In this document: piece after piece, positions 1 to 11,490 of the stretch
How the letters are laid out: every line of letters starts with the position of its first letter
Numbering within the stretch: the stretch's first letter is position 1
Assembly (NCBI GenBank): GCA_021613375.1
Contig: CM038709.1
Coordinates: 38,337,656-38,401,655, forward strand
Direction: 5' to 3'
Length of the DNA: 64,000 nucleotides
Origin: Megaleporinus macrocephalus
Lineage: Eukaryota > Chordata > Actinopteri > Characiformes > Anostomidae
The notes under the pieces: generated by a model
Database searches by the model: none
Told to the model about the DNA's origin: nothing
The model's input: only the letters and a program-made list of their open reading frames with translations
Made by a program: the position numbers and the translations under genes

Positions 1-236
1 ATGAAAAATAGGTATCTCCAAAATAGCAACTTTACAAGAGAGGCCAAAAACTGTCTTCACTTTTTAATGGAAGTCAATGGAACCAGAATGTTTTCCAAGC
101 TGTTTTTAAGCATTTCTATTGGTCCATTCATGATAAAATCTTCCCACAACGTAAACGGCAGCTGCATTTAAGTAATGCAGAAATATAGAAATTGACAAAA
201 ATGGAGATACATGTTGTTCATTGGACAGTGATGATA
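1..236 (+). mobile_element. MITE-like repeat, family A, copy 1 (5' end cut by window)
   Basis: This is the first of several copies of a short repeat whose ends are inverted versions of each other: one end reads like ccaaagaaaaacaagtatct and the other like agatacatgttnttctttgg. This copy ends with a variant of the second end near 210-236. Related copies lie at 2684-3716 (interrupted), 18015-18112, 18518-19282 (interrupted) and 21565-21808, with a fragment near 35205-35280. No open reading frame is shared between copies. Terminal symmetry and copy number support a non-autonomous DNA transposon; I cannot name the superfamily. Confidence 0.6.
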
Positions 237-766
237 TGTGGACCTGTGATTATATTGTTATAGCCCAAGTTAGACATTACTGTCAGTTCAATCAAATCTG
301 ATTATAAACATGCTAGAAAATTGCTAAAAAGAAATCTAAAGAATTTGTATCTATACTTACAATTGTGATGAATGACTAAACAAGTGATTCTGCTGTTATT
401 ATGTATGTATTACAAACAGTTTATCAGCCAGCATGCTTTATAAGTGAAAACCCACATAATTTTACAAACCATCCACATCTTTCAGAATCACTCACAACAG
501 TGATGATAGAAACCAGACATTTAGAGTGTTTAATGCCTCTAAAAGCTGCCTCACTGGAGTCTATTCACTGTAATGATTAAGTGTGTCTACATACGTTTAA
601 TAATCTGAAAATCAGAAAATCAGATTTTGTCACTAATCCGCTCACAGCGTTTACTTGCACTTGCGTAATCAGATAATGGGAAAAATCTAAAGTCAGCTTT
701 GCAACCAGCCAGTAAACTCACAGAATGATACATAATGCAAATCTAACATTAGATCAGTTTACATGA

Positions 767-789
767 ATATATATATATATATATATATA
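767..789. repeat. (AT)n microsatellite
   Basis: About 11 uninterrupted AT dinucleotides, followed by AT-rich sequence and a short A-tract. Confidence 0.95.
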
Positions 790-2851
790 CATAATACATA
801 ATCAAAAAAAAAATGTAATCCTTCCTTTTGTCGCGCATGCCATTTCAGCATCACTCACAAAAGCGAAAGTGTTTGTTGCCATTTTGCGGTTGCTGTGCTA
901 AACACTGCTTATTTCCAGCACATGAAATATGAAAGAAGCCGGAGTAACAGTATACATGCACCTAGAAACCCCATTCCTGAGGTAAAATTCAGCTCTGTTT
1001 ATTGGATTTATTGTTTTGTGATAGTTTTGAGAGAGGATTTTGCCCTAAAACATAAGGGCAAAGGAGCAAAACATCACACAAAAGCTTATTTTCTCAGGTT
1101 TCGCCCTGTTCTACCATTATTAACCTTAAAAACAAAACTTCAGGAGACAGTAGGTTCTCTGTGGCCTTTGGATAGTAGTTGGCTATATTTGAGATCCCTC
1201 ATGTTCCTGTTAACACATCTGTATAGAAACATGAGTTGGTTTGAGCATTGAAACTTAAGCAACTAAGTAATTTGCTTGACCTGAAATGTTCATTGAACTT
1301 CAGATAACAAGTTAAGAAATGTGAAATGCAGGTTGCTTAATATTACAAGTTCAGGGAGCTCAACAGGTTAATCAAGTTACCTCGTTTTTTAAAGTTCTTC
1401 ATTTTTTACAGTGCAAGTTTTTCTACAGTACATCCTCTTTCACATTTCACTCATTCTGACTTTGTTTAACTCTGAACGGTTGAATTATGCAGAACTATTG
1501 ATGGTATTCCAGTAAACTGCAGTTGGCATTTCTCCTGTTGCGGTTACACTCCCAACAGCCCTTATTGCGAAAGCCACACTGATGATGTCTGGCCCCTCCT
1601 TAAAAATGATTTGCCTTGTAACCTATAGCATGAAAGTGGAGAGATTCCCACCACCAGCACATACTCTGCTAAAAACCTGAGAGCCTGCCAGCGCGCGGTC
1701 TGGAGATGATTACCCCCGTTGTTATTGGGCTGGCCTCAACAACTGTCTGCTAACCTGCCAGTCTCGTCTGCCCTGTTGAGGGTCAGGAGTTAATGCTAAA
1801 AGGTCTGCGCATGTGTGACCTCCTGCTGATTGCTGTTTCTTTGAGGTCCCCGAAGGGACTGGCTGATGGAGAGCGTACTCCATCACACAGTACTCAGGAA
1901 GCGCTGTCATCAACCAACTCACTTGGTCTGTGCTTTCGTTCCACATATGTAAGGTCATTTAAACTCTGCAAGGGTCCTTAAAATAAATATTATTGTAAGC
2001 TAATACCGCTTGGAGTGGAAACTTGTTTTGCAAGCTTGATATTTAGACCCGGTGTTTACGTTTTATAAGATTCAGCAAATTGTGGGGAGGACGTTATCAG
2101 CATTTAAAACTGAAAAACGCATCTAAAGTATAAAACAGCTGCTTCGTGAATCTCAGCCAGTCTTCCTAAATACTTGTACTCCGTTAACTTCACCAGACAC
2201 TCAGTGTTTTATTTAAATAGACCGTTACCAAAAAAGAGAAACTCTTAAATATTTCAGCTCGAGGTGCTGGCGACCTCAACTCTGTAGTCTGCGCTCATTT
2301 TGAGCCCCTGCTGGCTTTCTAGAGCAGAGTCATCTCCCAGAATAGAGCTGCAACCCAGTTAAGCTGCTGTTCATGAGCTCTCTCCATTTTTTAATGGGAC
2401 AGTGACTTGCAGAGGGAATCCCACTGTAAGAAAGTAAGACAGCAGTGTAGAGGAAGCAGGTATCGAATGTCCCAGGTGGTTTATGCGATGCAGGAGCAGA
2501 CATGTCCCAGTGTTGGTCTTACAGGAAGGGAGAGGAACAGTTCTTCTGCCTGCAGTCCCAGTTTCTCTCATATGCATTTTAAACAGTGTGTCACTGGTTC
2601 TAAACATAGGTAATGCTGACATACAGTACATACTGTCAACATAACGCCAGTCTGGATCGTACGGTGCCTCTGCTCAATATATCGTTGCTGTCCAAAGAAA
2701 AACATGTATCTTTATTTTTCTTGTTTTTTTTCTTTCATTTGAATGCAGCAGCTGTCGTATGTTATATTGTGTAAAATGAACAGTAGACCAATAGAAATGG
2801 TTCAAAATAACTTGTGGTTCCATTGACTTACATAAAAAGATATATTTGGAC

Positions 2852-3699
2852 TAGGGTTGTCACAATACCAGTATTTTGACTTTGATACTGATACCAAGTG
2901 TAGTATCACGATTCTGGATACCAAAATGATACTTGGTAGAAAAAAAAAAACAGAAATATAAAGTCCCTCCTTTGTCTGAACGTACAATGTGAACTTGAAT
3001 AATTTTGGACACTCATTGCTCCATTTTAATCACCAACACTTTAGCGTTTAAGATAAACCCACATTCAATTTAACGATTAAGCTGGCTTCGTGTCTGAGAG
3101 CCTATTTGTGATGGAAATGCAGTTCACACAAGGCTCCTCAGTGTATCCTTATCTTAACTAACCTGTCCACCTCTCAGCTCTGTGTAGAGGTCTAGGCGCT
3201 TGTCGGCCTAATGCTTAGCCAGGTCGCTGCTGTTGCCTGATTTGCACTGGAGAGGTTTATAACATCGTTCTGGGTTTGTGGTTTCGGTTGAGTTCTCATC
3301 ATCATCAGCAATGTAAGCAAAATATGCCCACACTTCACTTCTTGAGCCCGTTTTTTCCACAAGTTGCGAATGTGAGTGAACATCTTTAATTTTGGGTGTT
3401 GCCAGGCTAAGCGGAGCGGGCTGCTGCTTTGCCACTGCTACAGCTGGCTTGTGTGTGTCGCTCAGCTGAGTCAAATTAGTAGTGTGATTTGATTTGCTTT
3501 TTTAGGATACTGATTTATTAGCTTTTAATAGCTAAAAGCCACCACATACCGGACACGCTGCGCAGCATAGAGAATGTTATACACAGGAGCTAGTTATTGA
3601 GCTATATATGATATTGAAAACAACGAACACGAAAGAATTGAATCGTTTGTGACGTTGCAGTATTGAAAAAGCATCGAAGGTTTGGTGCATCATGCTCTA
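2852..3699 (-). mobile_element. hAT-like DNA transposon derivative, internally deleted
   Basis: The element begins tagggttgtcac and ends catgctcta, so both termini read TAG(A/G)G inward, a hAT-style end. The flanks atttggac (2844-2851) and gtttagac (3700-3707) match at 6 of 8 positions, as expected for an aged 8-bp hAT target duplication. The first 100 bp is a dense run of gatac/ataccaa motifs that I recognise from abundant fish repeats. The interior carries a BED zinc-finger relic on the minus strand (see 3208-3474). At 848 bp it is far too short for a complete hAT transposase. Confidence 0.6.
3208..3474 (-). pseudogene. BED zinc-finger fragment of a hAT/ZBED-type transposase
   Basis: The minus-strand frame of 88 codons contains RSEVWAYFAYIADDDENS, followed by a degraded CNKPLQC-like segment (here RCYKPLQC) and NSSDLAKH. 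BED fingers show an aromatic-rich S-x-VWxYF start, a Cys pair and a His pair after a T/S-x-x-L-x-x-H motif. The first Cys of the pair has become Arg, and a stop follows the first His, so the domain cannot fold normally. No RNase-H-like DDE core or hAT dimerisation region follows. I read it as the first coding exon of an ancestral transposase left in a deletion derivative. A domesticated ZBED gene is unlikely given the lesions and the flanking transposon ends. Confidence 0.6.
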
Positions 3700-6600
3700 G
3701 TTTAGACAGCGATGATACATATTTCTGAGCAGTGCTTAGAAGGAAAACTGGTATTTAGCTTGAGACAAAAGATTTTAAAAGAATTCTACATAATTCAGCT
3801 TCAGCTTCCTCATAATTCATTCAAAACATTTGGAGTGGTGTGTTGTGAAATGGTTTAATAGTGTTGCACTAATACCATCTTTTCCCTTTTAATACCAATA
3901 ACTAACCAATAACATTCTCTTTGTAACCTAACTAGTCCATAAGGCACAATGTTTATATAGTTTTTCTTTTGGTAAAATCGGTGTTCTGTGTCACAAATAA
4001 AACATACTCAGCTTAACTGGCATTTACCTGTTGCATCATATACACGATATAGACAAAAGCTTTTGGGTGAGCCCCATTGGCGCATTTTTCCTACCAAATA
4101 TCACCATTACTTCTTGAGCCATAAGCTTTTGTCCTGCTGTTTGTCATCTTATACCACTTCAACACAAATATTTTATTTACTATCCAAGAATAAAACAATT
4201 GAACTATAGAGAAATGTTGAAACATTAGTTGAATTCCTTTGTAACTGCTCTAGGACAGAAATATTCATTTATAGTATGTCAATATTTCAGTACTTCTGTG
4301 CCCATAATTGAAAAAAGTTTTGAATGTGTGCTAGCTTATTTATGTTTTGCCTATAAACTCCAAAATGTTATTGAATCACCTGCGTATCTCAAGTGTTTGC
4401 ATTCATTGTATCGTTTGTGTGTCATCTCGAGGGCTGATGTTCTAGTGTCTCCAGCTTGTTCTACTTGTTTCCCTGCACAGTTCATGGATGATACAAGGCA
4501 AATTGAGCTTACTGTAAACCTCATTATGTTAAGTATACATCAGTCAGATAACCGGTCTGTTTGTTGATCGTTATGAAGACATGGGCAGTCTAATGAGTGC
4601 AGCGCCTTCTATCATAACAACCTCTGGTAAATAATGGGCAGATCGCTATATTTGGGAGCAATTTCACAGAGTCAGAATCCTCAGCCTGTGTGTTTCATTA
4701 TAATAGTACAAACACAATGCAGGTCTAATAGCTTTCCAAATCTGCTCTTTAATTATATTAGTCTATCATATATTATGTTCATCATACACATAAGGTATGG
4801 AGAGGTATGGCCAGTTTTCTAATTATTTTTTTAATTTTGGTAACATTAAATTGGGACTAGATCACAGGAACAGAGAAGCGAAGAGATTTTTTAAAATTCC
4901 TTTATTGAAGCCTACCTCTGGAATGGACTCCCCAGCATACAATAATAATAATAATTGCTTTTCTAAAAAATAAATGATTCAGTATAACCAGTCAAATGTT
5001 TGTGGAATGCTTTTAGTTTCTAGGTTTCCTTTTCTGGTAAAACATCTCATTTATGACATTGTTCAGAAACAACCACTCCATTCTCTGTGTCAGTCCATGG
5101 ATTTGTTTTTGTTGGAGACAGTTTTCATAAAGATACAAATCAGACAGTGGAATCTCAGGTTTTACACCCTACTGTCTTTGTTTCAACATGTCAGCATAAC
5201 TTTCTGGTAAAGCCTTTGGCCTAAAGCAGCATACTTAAGATAATTGTTTTGACTTCAAGTGAAGTTTGGAAGTGATGTTGTAACAGTTACATCATGGAAG
5301 CACATTTCTAGCAAATAAAATGATTCTTGTAAGTGTAACTGTGTACCGCAGAATTTATGACTTGCAGTAAAAGTAGAGTGCAGTGACTCATGGAACCGTT
5401 TCAGGGACGCTTCTTCAAGAAGGAACGGCTTCATCATATTTTTGTGCTGAGTAAAATATTTGTTACTGTTGAAGTTTTAAAGCTGTAATGGAAACAGTGA
5501 AGCATGGCTGTGGTGAAAAGGATACGAAATATCATCTTGACTGTGAGCACAATGTTCCATCTCTGATATCATGTGTTGTTTTTTTACTGTTTTTAGTATT
5601 ACATACAACCAGAGATATCTGAAACTGTGAAACGGCAGGAATGCGTCCTCTTTGTATGAAAAAAAGCCCAAACAGCAGTTTCTCTAGTCCTGGGTTTCAT
5701 AACCCTTGGCGTTTTTCAGATGTGTCATGTGTAACGTTTCCCAGGTGTGTCATCTTCTCAGATGTCTTAGGAGAAACTTACCCTAGGCTATAATTACATA
5801 GTTTCTGTTTTTTCCTCTTGGAGATGGCGGTTTCAGAATTGATACCACTGTAATGGACTTTTTTCGAGATCTTAAAGTCTTAAAGATCATAGATTGAAAT
5901 GACTCTATGACTGGGCCTTTAAATAGTGTTTCCCACACATAGATTAAATTGTTTGGGCTAAACTATGTGTGACCGATATATAAGGTCATGTTGATGAAAT
6001 GGGAGCGCCTTTCAAACGGTTCACTTCTTATAATAATGTCATTTAGATAAAGAATCCTGGCTTAACCCGAAACCTTGATGAAAACTGAAACAGTTTTTTT
6101 TTTGTTGTCATATTTAGTCATGTTTTTGAATATAAATATGGATCAAACCTGGAATGAGAGAATCTCTTGAATGCCATATCCTCCACTCGACATTCGATGA
6201 TGAACAGAGATTAAAAATTATTCTATTATAATTAAAATTATTAACTAATTATAAAAACTAAAATTATTCTTAACCGGTATGCCTATTACACATTTACAGA
6301 CATTTAACTTGGTTTTTGCTTTAAGTAGAATTATCTTTTCAGATATTTACCATGTTGTAGCTTAGAGATACTGAGCAGGACGAGCAATGACCTTTAAGTA
6401 GCCGTTTCAGATTGTCGAAAGCAACCTTTAGAAAACCATGACCCGTGATCGGACCATCTGTAGGGCCAGTCATTTCAAGTCAACGGCAGCCTGTGCCCAC
6501 TGATAAGAAAATCACTATGGTGTTATATGAGCTGGTGCAGAGAATAGGGCTGGTTGATGTGGGCGTAACAGCAGTTCACTGCTGTGTTTTGTACTAAGCA

Positions 6601-6896
6601 ATAAGATCAGGTGTACAGGAATCATGAGACTTGCACCTTGATATGTCATGGTTTATTCAAAAAACCCTTTCCATCACCCTTTTTTTACGTTTCTGCTTTA
6701 TTGATATGCTTAATTTGTTACTTTTTAGTTTATTGTAAGTTCACTAGAAATTGGAGGATTGAAAGCCTTTTTTCCTTTTTAGAAAAATGTTAGTGCATCT
6801 AGCTTAAATCTCTCAATCAAAAGTTTTTTTAGCAAATTAAAGGAGTGATTACAAGCGAACTGACTTTTCACAGATTTACTTCTTTTCTTTTTACAG

Positions 6897-7006
6897 GATC
6901 CCCTTATTATGACAACGTGCGCCCGCTCTCGTACCCAGACGCAGATGCAGTTCTCATCTGTTTCGACATTAGCCGACCAGAAACTCTGGACAACGTCCTT
7001 CGAAAG
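6897..7006 (+). CDS. rnd3: rnd3 coding exon: switch II region to helix 3
   Basis: Rnd3 (RhoE) is an atypical Rho GTPase that stays GTP-bound, antagonises RhoA-ROCK signalling and acts at membranes. This exon has a clean acceptor (ttttacag) and donor (gtgagt). Its first two bases finish a Gly codon split by the intron, followed by 36 codons beginning [18 protein letters not shown] and ending [11 protein letters not shown]. In Rho proteins the residue after the DxxG glycine is the catalytic Gln; here it is the Ser of SPYY, the substitution typical of Rnd proteins that removes GTP hydrolysis. The exon aligns to about residues 81-116 of human RND3. The N-terminal exons are not in the window. RND1 and RND2 are similar here; the last exon decides for Rnd3. 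rnd3a or rnd3b cannot be told apart. Confidence 0.95.
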
Positions 7007-7437
7007 GTGAGTATTGTGTGGCGTCAATCCCAGTATTGGATTCATCGACAGTTGGTGGACCATCACTGCTTGCGCTTGATTGGAGCAGGACAGTAGCTGC
7101 TATTGACACGCTCACAAGGCTTGCCTTTGTATTACTGAGTCAAGTGGTTTGTGAAAAGCGGTCAAGACTTGAGAGGGAGGAAAAGGTCGTACCAAGAGGA
7201 GAGGGGATGTGTGGGAGGTCGGGGTGTGCTTTGATTCCCTGGCATTCACATGAGGAGGATGAATGGGGGGCCAGTGAGGATGTGTTTACATTTGTTCTGA
7301 AAAACGTGAAGTCTTTGTGTGGTCGAGTGCTGTGTGACCTGTGATGTCACTGCGACTGAGCATGAAACTAATGGAGAGAGCTATGCTGGCATGAAAAGGG
7401 AGAGTGGCACATGGGAAAGAGAAGACTCAGAAGTTAG

Positions 7438-7616
7438 TTTCTCTGGGAACTCCCTAGTATTACAATCCTGGAGGCCTGGAGGTTCAGCACAATTAGGTGA
7501 TTTTCATGCTCCAACATGAACTAAACCTGGCAAGTAACTGACAAGTTAAAGCAGGGAATTGACTAAATTACTGGATACCAGCTCTTTAGGACTTGAGTTG
7601 AAGACCTCTGCTCTAG
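7438..7616 (+). repeat. Unclassified fish interspersed repeat, partial
   Basis: The text around ctggaggcctggaggttcag, ttaggtgattttcatgctcc and the ending gaagacctctgctctag resembles a very common fish non-autonomous repeat that I recognise but cannot name. The central part present in typical copies is missing here. Confidence 0.4.
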
Positions 7617-7811
7617 ATCATTCTTTCTTCTCTTGTTTTCCCTCATATAGCACACCTTATTCAACTCGTTAAGTAAACAACAAGCTCCTCGGCAGGGAAC
7701 ACAGAAAAATGTGCAGACCGTGTTGTTTCCAGACTGGGCTTTAAAACCGTCTTACTGTATTAAGTTCAGCATTTTACATAACTAAATGGTTGAGATGAAA
7801 ACAAAGCTATT

Positions 7812-8128
7812 CAGAGTGGTTTGGTATGAAACATTGTGTTCTGGGGAAAGTTGCCGAGATAGTTCATGGTAATGGGGATGGGAACACAATGTCCACCTCT
7901 AAATGCCTCAGGAAGTAAAAGTACAGGAAGGTTTTCTGAGGCAAAATAGTCCCTAAAGAACACCAAATTTCCTCTATTTTACTGTAATCAAGATTCCATA
8001 TAAAAACTCAGACGACAGTAAAAAATATCTGTATTCGTGTTGTAGACATGGAGACCCCTGGTTCCATTCACCACCACTGTAATTCTCTACAATCAACCAT
8101 TTCATAGCAAACCACTCTGAACGACTCT
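7812..8128. repeat. Inverted repeat pair of the tcagagtggtttggtgtgaa family
   Basis: The plus-strand arm starts tcagagtggtttggtatgaa (7812). The arm at 8037-8128 carries the reverse complement (catagcaaaccactctgaac at its end). Both arms continue with a tggtaatgggnatgggaac-like segment. Single-arm copies of the same family occur at about 12994-13085, 30287-30345 and 455-560. The spacing suggests one element with long inverted arms. Confidence 0.45.
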
Positions 8129-9318
8129 GCTTACATCTCAAACACTGAATTATGCTGAATTTTTTAAAAAATCTTTGGATGGAGTTTGTAATTTTAAATG
8201 TCCCCAAACTGTCTGTCAAACGTTTGGGGACACTGTGCATTAAATATTTTCATGTCACACATGGCATATTTGTCACAAGCAGTCGGGTCCTGTTGGGTTT
8301 GGATGTATTTTTCAAGTATTTGTCAGATTCAGGTTCTCACAGTCTGCCTCTTAACAGATTTCCCCCTGCATTTTCTTCTGCTTTGGATTTTATCCCTACC
8401 TTGTTGTTCCTACTATTATGAGCTTAAAAATGTTCATCTGGCAAGGTGGAGTCACACACTCAGGTTGTTGATAGAATTGAACTTGAGGCCCACACTCGAG
8501 CAAAAACAGAAAATAAGCCACGGATTGATTCAGGAAAGTACTGTTTAGCGTCGACAAAAGGATATTAATTTAGTTTGGCCCAAAATATTTTTATGTTATA
8601 TGTTTAGTGTTCGGACACATTAATATTGGTATATCAGCACCACACAGCAGCACAGTATGTAAAGTTTTCCAGGTTACACATATTGCATTGTTTAGTGAAT
8701 AAGTAATAAGTAAGTATGTAAGTAATTTGTTTATAGGAAATTAAAAACCATAGATATGATTCAATTAACAAATACATAAAAACACAACATATACACCAGC
8801 TCACAGTAATCACACACATCCAGCTAACCTTTTTTCGATAATCAGAATGTCAAACTTTTTTATTTTATTACTTTATACTCAATATTTTATACAGTTTTAC
8901 ATTTAACTCATCTGTGACCTAATTATGACTATTATTGACTATTATTGTCACTATTGTCATTGGATCTGTATCTAGAGTCTCAGGCTTGTTCTAAGAATTC
9001 TTGGGTTTGGACCTAAGTCTTATTAAAGCTGTGACACAGTTAAGCACATATTGAAACTCCTTTAGCCCAAAGATGCTTCGAACACCTGAATTGTTTGAGG
9101 GCTGATGAGTGCTGACATCAAAGTAAGATGATACAGTGAGGATGGTTTCTTAATAATTACAAACCAACTAAGGAAACATGCACACATACGTATGTACATA
9201 TGAATAAGGTAAACGTCATACAGTGAACGTAACACTGAAAGCAAAAATAGTAATTGTCATCAAATCAGCTATTATAAATTAATACCACTAATATGTAAAT
9301 ATTTTTTTTCTACTTCAG

Positions 9319-9447
9319 TGGAAAGGAGAGATTGAGGAATTCTGCCCCAACACCAAAATGCTTCTGGTGGGTTGCAAGTCAGACTTGCGCACAGACCTGG
9401 CCACCTTTGTGCAGCTGTCCAATGCCATGCCATTGTCCTATGATCAG
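9319..9447 (+). CDS. rnd3: rnd3 coding exon: G4 motif and Rho insert region
   Basis: The exon is 43 codons in phase 0, from [20 protein letters not shown] through [15 protein letters not shown] to YDQ. Acceptor tacttcag and donor gtgagt are clean. GCKSDLRTD is the Rnd version of the G4 guanine-specificity motif (TKxD in Rho proteins). The segment after SDLRTD covers the start of the Rho-type insert helix. From QLSN to SYDQ it is two residues shorter than the human RND3 sequence I recall (NAMPL in place of NHRQTPV), a small loop difference on the surface. Confidence 0.95.
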
Positions 9448-9597
9448 GTGAGTGCTAGAGAAATAATTACAAGCTAAATACATACTAGGACACAAATGAC
9501 ATCAGATATCTTAGGAAATCAATAAGCTTGGCAATAAAATAGACGTTAAGCTATACACGAATTGACTGTTCTTGCATATTATTCCCTCTTTTTTCAG
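9448..9597 (+). other. rnd3: rnd3 short intron (150 bp)
   Basis: It begins gtgagt and ends with a strong pyrimidine tract, ctcttttttcag. It is the smallest rnd3 intron in the window and has no repeat in it. Confidence 0.9.
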
Positions 9598-9843
9598 GGT
9601 TCAAACATGGCCAAGCAAATCTCAGCTCCCTACATCGAGTGTTCTGCGCTACAGTCTGAGAACAGCGTGAGGGACATTTTCCATGTGGCTACGCTGGCCT
9701 GCGTCAACAAGAACAACAAAAACGTCAAACGCCACAAGTCCTCCAGAGCCACCAAGAGGACGTCCCACATGCCCAGCAGACCTGAGCTGGACTCAATGTC
9801 GTGTCTGCACAAGACCAAGGCCAAAACCTGCTCTGTCATGTAA
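9598..9843 (+). CDS. rnd3: rnd3 last coding exon: G5 motif, basic tail, CAAX box
   Basis: The exon encodes 81 residues and a TAA stop. GSNMAKQIS, then [20 protein letters not shown] (G5 motif ECSAL) and ATLACVNK end the G domain. The C-terminal tail, with [20 protein letters not shown] and SRPEL, is rich in Lys/Arg and matches Rnd3 rather than Rnd1 or Rnd2. The protein ends KAKTCSVM: Cys-Ser-Val-Met is a CAAX box, and Met at the last position is expected to direct farnesylation and membrane anchoring. Human RND3 ends with Ser-Cys-Thr-Val-Met, where that Ser is a 14-3-3-linked phosphosite; here the position is Thr. One residue is missing near QIS-APYIEC relative to human. With about 80 upstream residues the protein would be about 240 long, close to 244 in human. 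Confidence 0.96.
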   Translation, partial: GSNMAKQISAPYIECSALQSENSVRDIFHVATLACVNKNNKNVKRHKSSRATKRTSHMPSRPELDSMSCLHKTKAKTCSVM

Positions 9844-10620
9844 TGTGAACCAGCAAGAAAAGACTCTCAAGGGTTGTTACTTTTACTTGGATTCATTTTC
9901 CATTAGGACTCGTCAAAAAAAAACATCCATTAGAAAATTAATGGAACATGAACTGGGAGATGTTTTTTGCACTTTATAAGAATATTCATGGACTTCCTCT
10001 CCAGCTGTAAGACGGTTATACGGCTATTCCGAGGCGATTCACTGCACTGAGGCTGGAACACGCGAGACATGAATTAATAATGATGAAGCTTTCATTGATG
10101 TTCCACAGCCTTATTTCCCTTTTTAATGCAGCACAGGACTGATGGGTTCAGAAAGGAGGCCTCTCTGGCCATCAAACAGATTTTAAGTAGAAGAAATCTC
10201 TGTAGTCTTAATCCTTAGAATTCCAGCAAACAAATGACAAGACGGAATGGGAGCCTGGACACTATTTCAAGAGTGTCTGTATGGATTAAGTCTCGAGAAA
10301 GTCACCGGATGTAACTAACACACCTTCAAAGGGTACCACTAATGTCTCAATGGTCAGTAACACTAACCTCAAGTATGTGACCCTTGACCAAAGCAAAGCT
10401 TGATAAACTCTGGTTTGTGCTCTCAGATCTGACTGCAACCAAAAACCCAAACTTTAACAGATGTGGAGAAATTCTTGAGGCCAAGTTTTGTAAATGAAAC
10501 ATGAAGCAATAAATGAAGTGTTCAGTGATTAATGAAATGTTCAGTGATTAATACTTCACTGTCTAATGTCTGAGCGTACATTCAAGCATAGCAACTACAA
10601 ATAAAAACATGGCCTAGTGA
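9844..10620 (+). other. rnd3: rnd3 3' UTR (extent inferred)
   Basis: The sequence after the stop is non-coding and not obviously repetitive. AATAAA hexamers occur at 10508-10513 and 10600-10605, and either could direct 3' end formation. A near-tandem duplication (ttcagtgattaatgaaatg / ttcagtgattaatacttc) lies at about 10520-10555. The true end is not visible without transcript data. Confidence 0.55.
10508..10605 (+). terminator. rnd3: Candidate poly(A) signals of rnd3
   Basis: There are two canonical AATAAA hexamers, at 10508-10513 and 10600-10605, 665 and 757 bp after the stop codon. A further AATAAA-like site lies near 10700. Usage is inferred. Confidence 0.45.
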
Positions 10621-10987
10621 ATCTATGGACTAGTGTCACATTGTAATCCGGTTTAGTCAAGACAATCTAAAATATCTTCTTTGTGCCAATTAAAAAACAG
10701 GGTAATAAAAACTTTAAATATTTTAATATACGTTATTATCCAGGGAAAAAATGTTTTTTGGTGTTGTTAGTTGTTTGCCGAACATTCTCTTATCTGTTAA
10801 CGCTGCAGTGTTGATGCAATGTGGACCAATCACAGTCCGGGGTTAGGTCTCAGAACAAACTACACCGTGGCTAGGAGTCCTGTTTGTCAGCACTAGTTCC
10901 ACTCTACAAACAGAGGCAGAAGATGTAAGGCATTGAGGGGTCAGGAAGGGGCTCTTCCCTTCTTGGGAATGACAGAAAGCGTTTTTG

Positions 10988-11490
10988 AGGCTGATTCTGA
11001 TCGGCAATCACCTTTCAGCGCGATCAGCCAATAGCCAATACTGATCGACGATAAGGCTACATGCCACGACAGGGCTACATGCAGTTGTTGGCGTAAGCTA
11101 ATATGATTCCTTTAGTTCTCTGGCTGTTGCCGCTGCTGTACTGGTCAGATCTGGACTTCACGGTGTTCTGGGTTATTTGTTTTGTGCTAGCTGTGCGTGC
11201 TAGCTCTGCTGTTTACTGATACTCACTGTATTCAGCTGTGTGGTGTCTCTGAAGTGCCGTATCAGATTAGTAGTGTTAAATGTCTTTATATTGGTTCACC
11301 AACGAGACACATTGATTTTACAGATGTTACAGAACACCTGGATGAGCTCCTCTTCCTGAATGAAACACTAGCTGGAAATTACAGAAATTAGTTTAATTCG
11401 TTTAACACCATCGATCGGCTCTCAAGATCGGCTAATTGGAGAAATATCAACTGATTACATATTTTGATTAGAAATCAGGCGATACATAGC
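10988..11490. mobile_element. Degenerate MITE-like element (atcggc-rich ends)
   Basis: The left portion has many gatcggc/gatcagc motifs (tctgatcggcaatcac, gcgatcagccaatagcc). The right portion has the related text gatcggctctcaagatcggc and aatcaggcgatac. This arrangement resembles abundant fish hAT-like MITEs with gatcggn-rich ends. The middle (about 11060-11390) has no conserved coding content; a 64-codon open frame there is not supported. Confidence 0.4.

Larger units (their letters stand above)
2684..3716 (-). mobile_element. MITE family A copy 2, split by a hAT derivative
   Basis: The left end (gctgtccaaagaaaaacatg at about 2691) matches the family A terminus. The element runs to 2851, is interrupted by an 848-bp hAT-like insertion, and resumes with agcgatgat at 3708, which matches the opposite family A terminus (ggacagcgatgat). 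The interior is shorter and more diverged than in copies 1 and 5. Confidence 0.55.
1..6896 (+). other. rnd3: rnd3 intron (upstream part runs off the window)
   Basis: The stretch ends in a polypyrimidine tract and the acceptor ttttacag directly before the first visible rnd3 exon. I looked for the missing Rnd3 exons (P-loop, switch I and the WDTSG region) and did not find them, so the whole stretch is read as intron. It contains a family A MITE, an AT microsatellite, a nested hAT derivative (2852-3699) and a short fragment of the repeat typified by tcagagtggtttggtgtgaa at about 455-560. From 3720 to 6890 I see AT-rich sequence with no recognisable element. Confidence 0.7.
7007..9318 (+). other. 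rnd3: rnd3 intron with interspersed repeat pieces
   Basis: The intron is bounded by gtgagt and tacttcag. A common fish repeat piece (gaggcctggaggttcagcac and cacaattaggtgattttc, then tctgctctag) lies at about 7440-7620. An inverted pair of another repeat lies at 7812-7905 and 8037-8128. The rest (for example 8130-9300) is AT-rich with no recognisable element. Confidence 0.85.

Noticed and set aside
895..1251. 118-codon frame in the rnd3 intron
   Set aside because: It has no recognisable domain or repeat support, AT-rich composition like its surroundings and no second evidence.
1..6896. First coding exons of rnd3
   Set aside because: No stretch translates to the GDSQCGKT P-loop or the WDTSG end expected of Rnd3, so they are placed outside the window.
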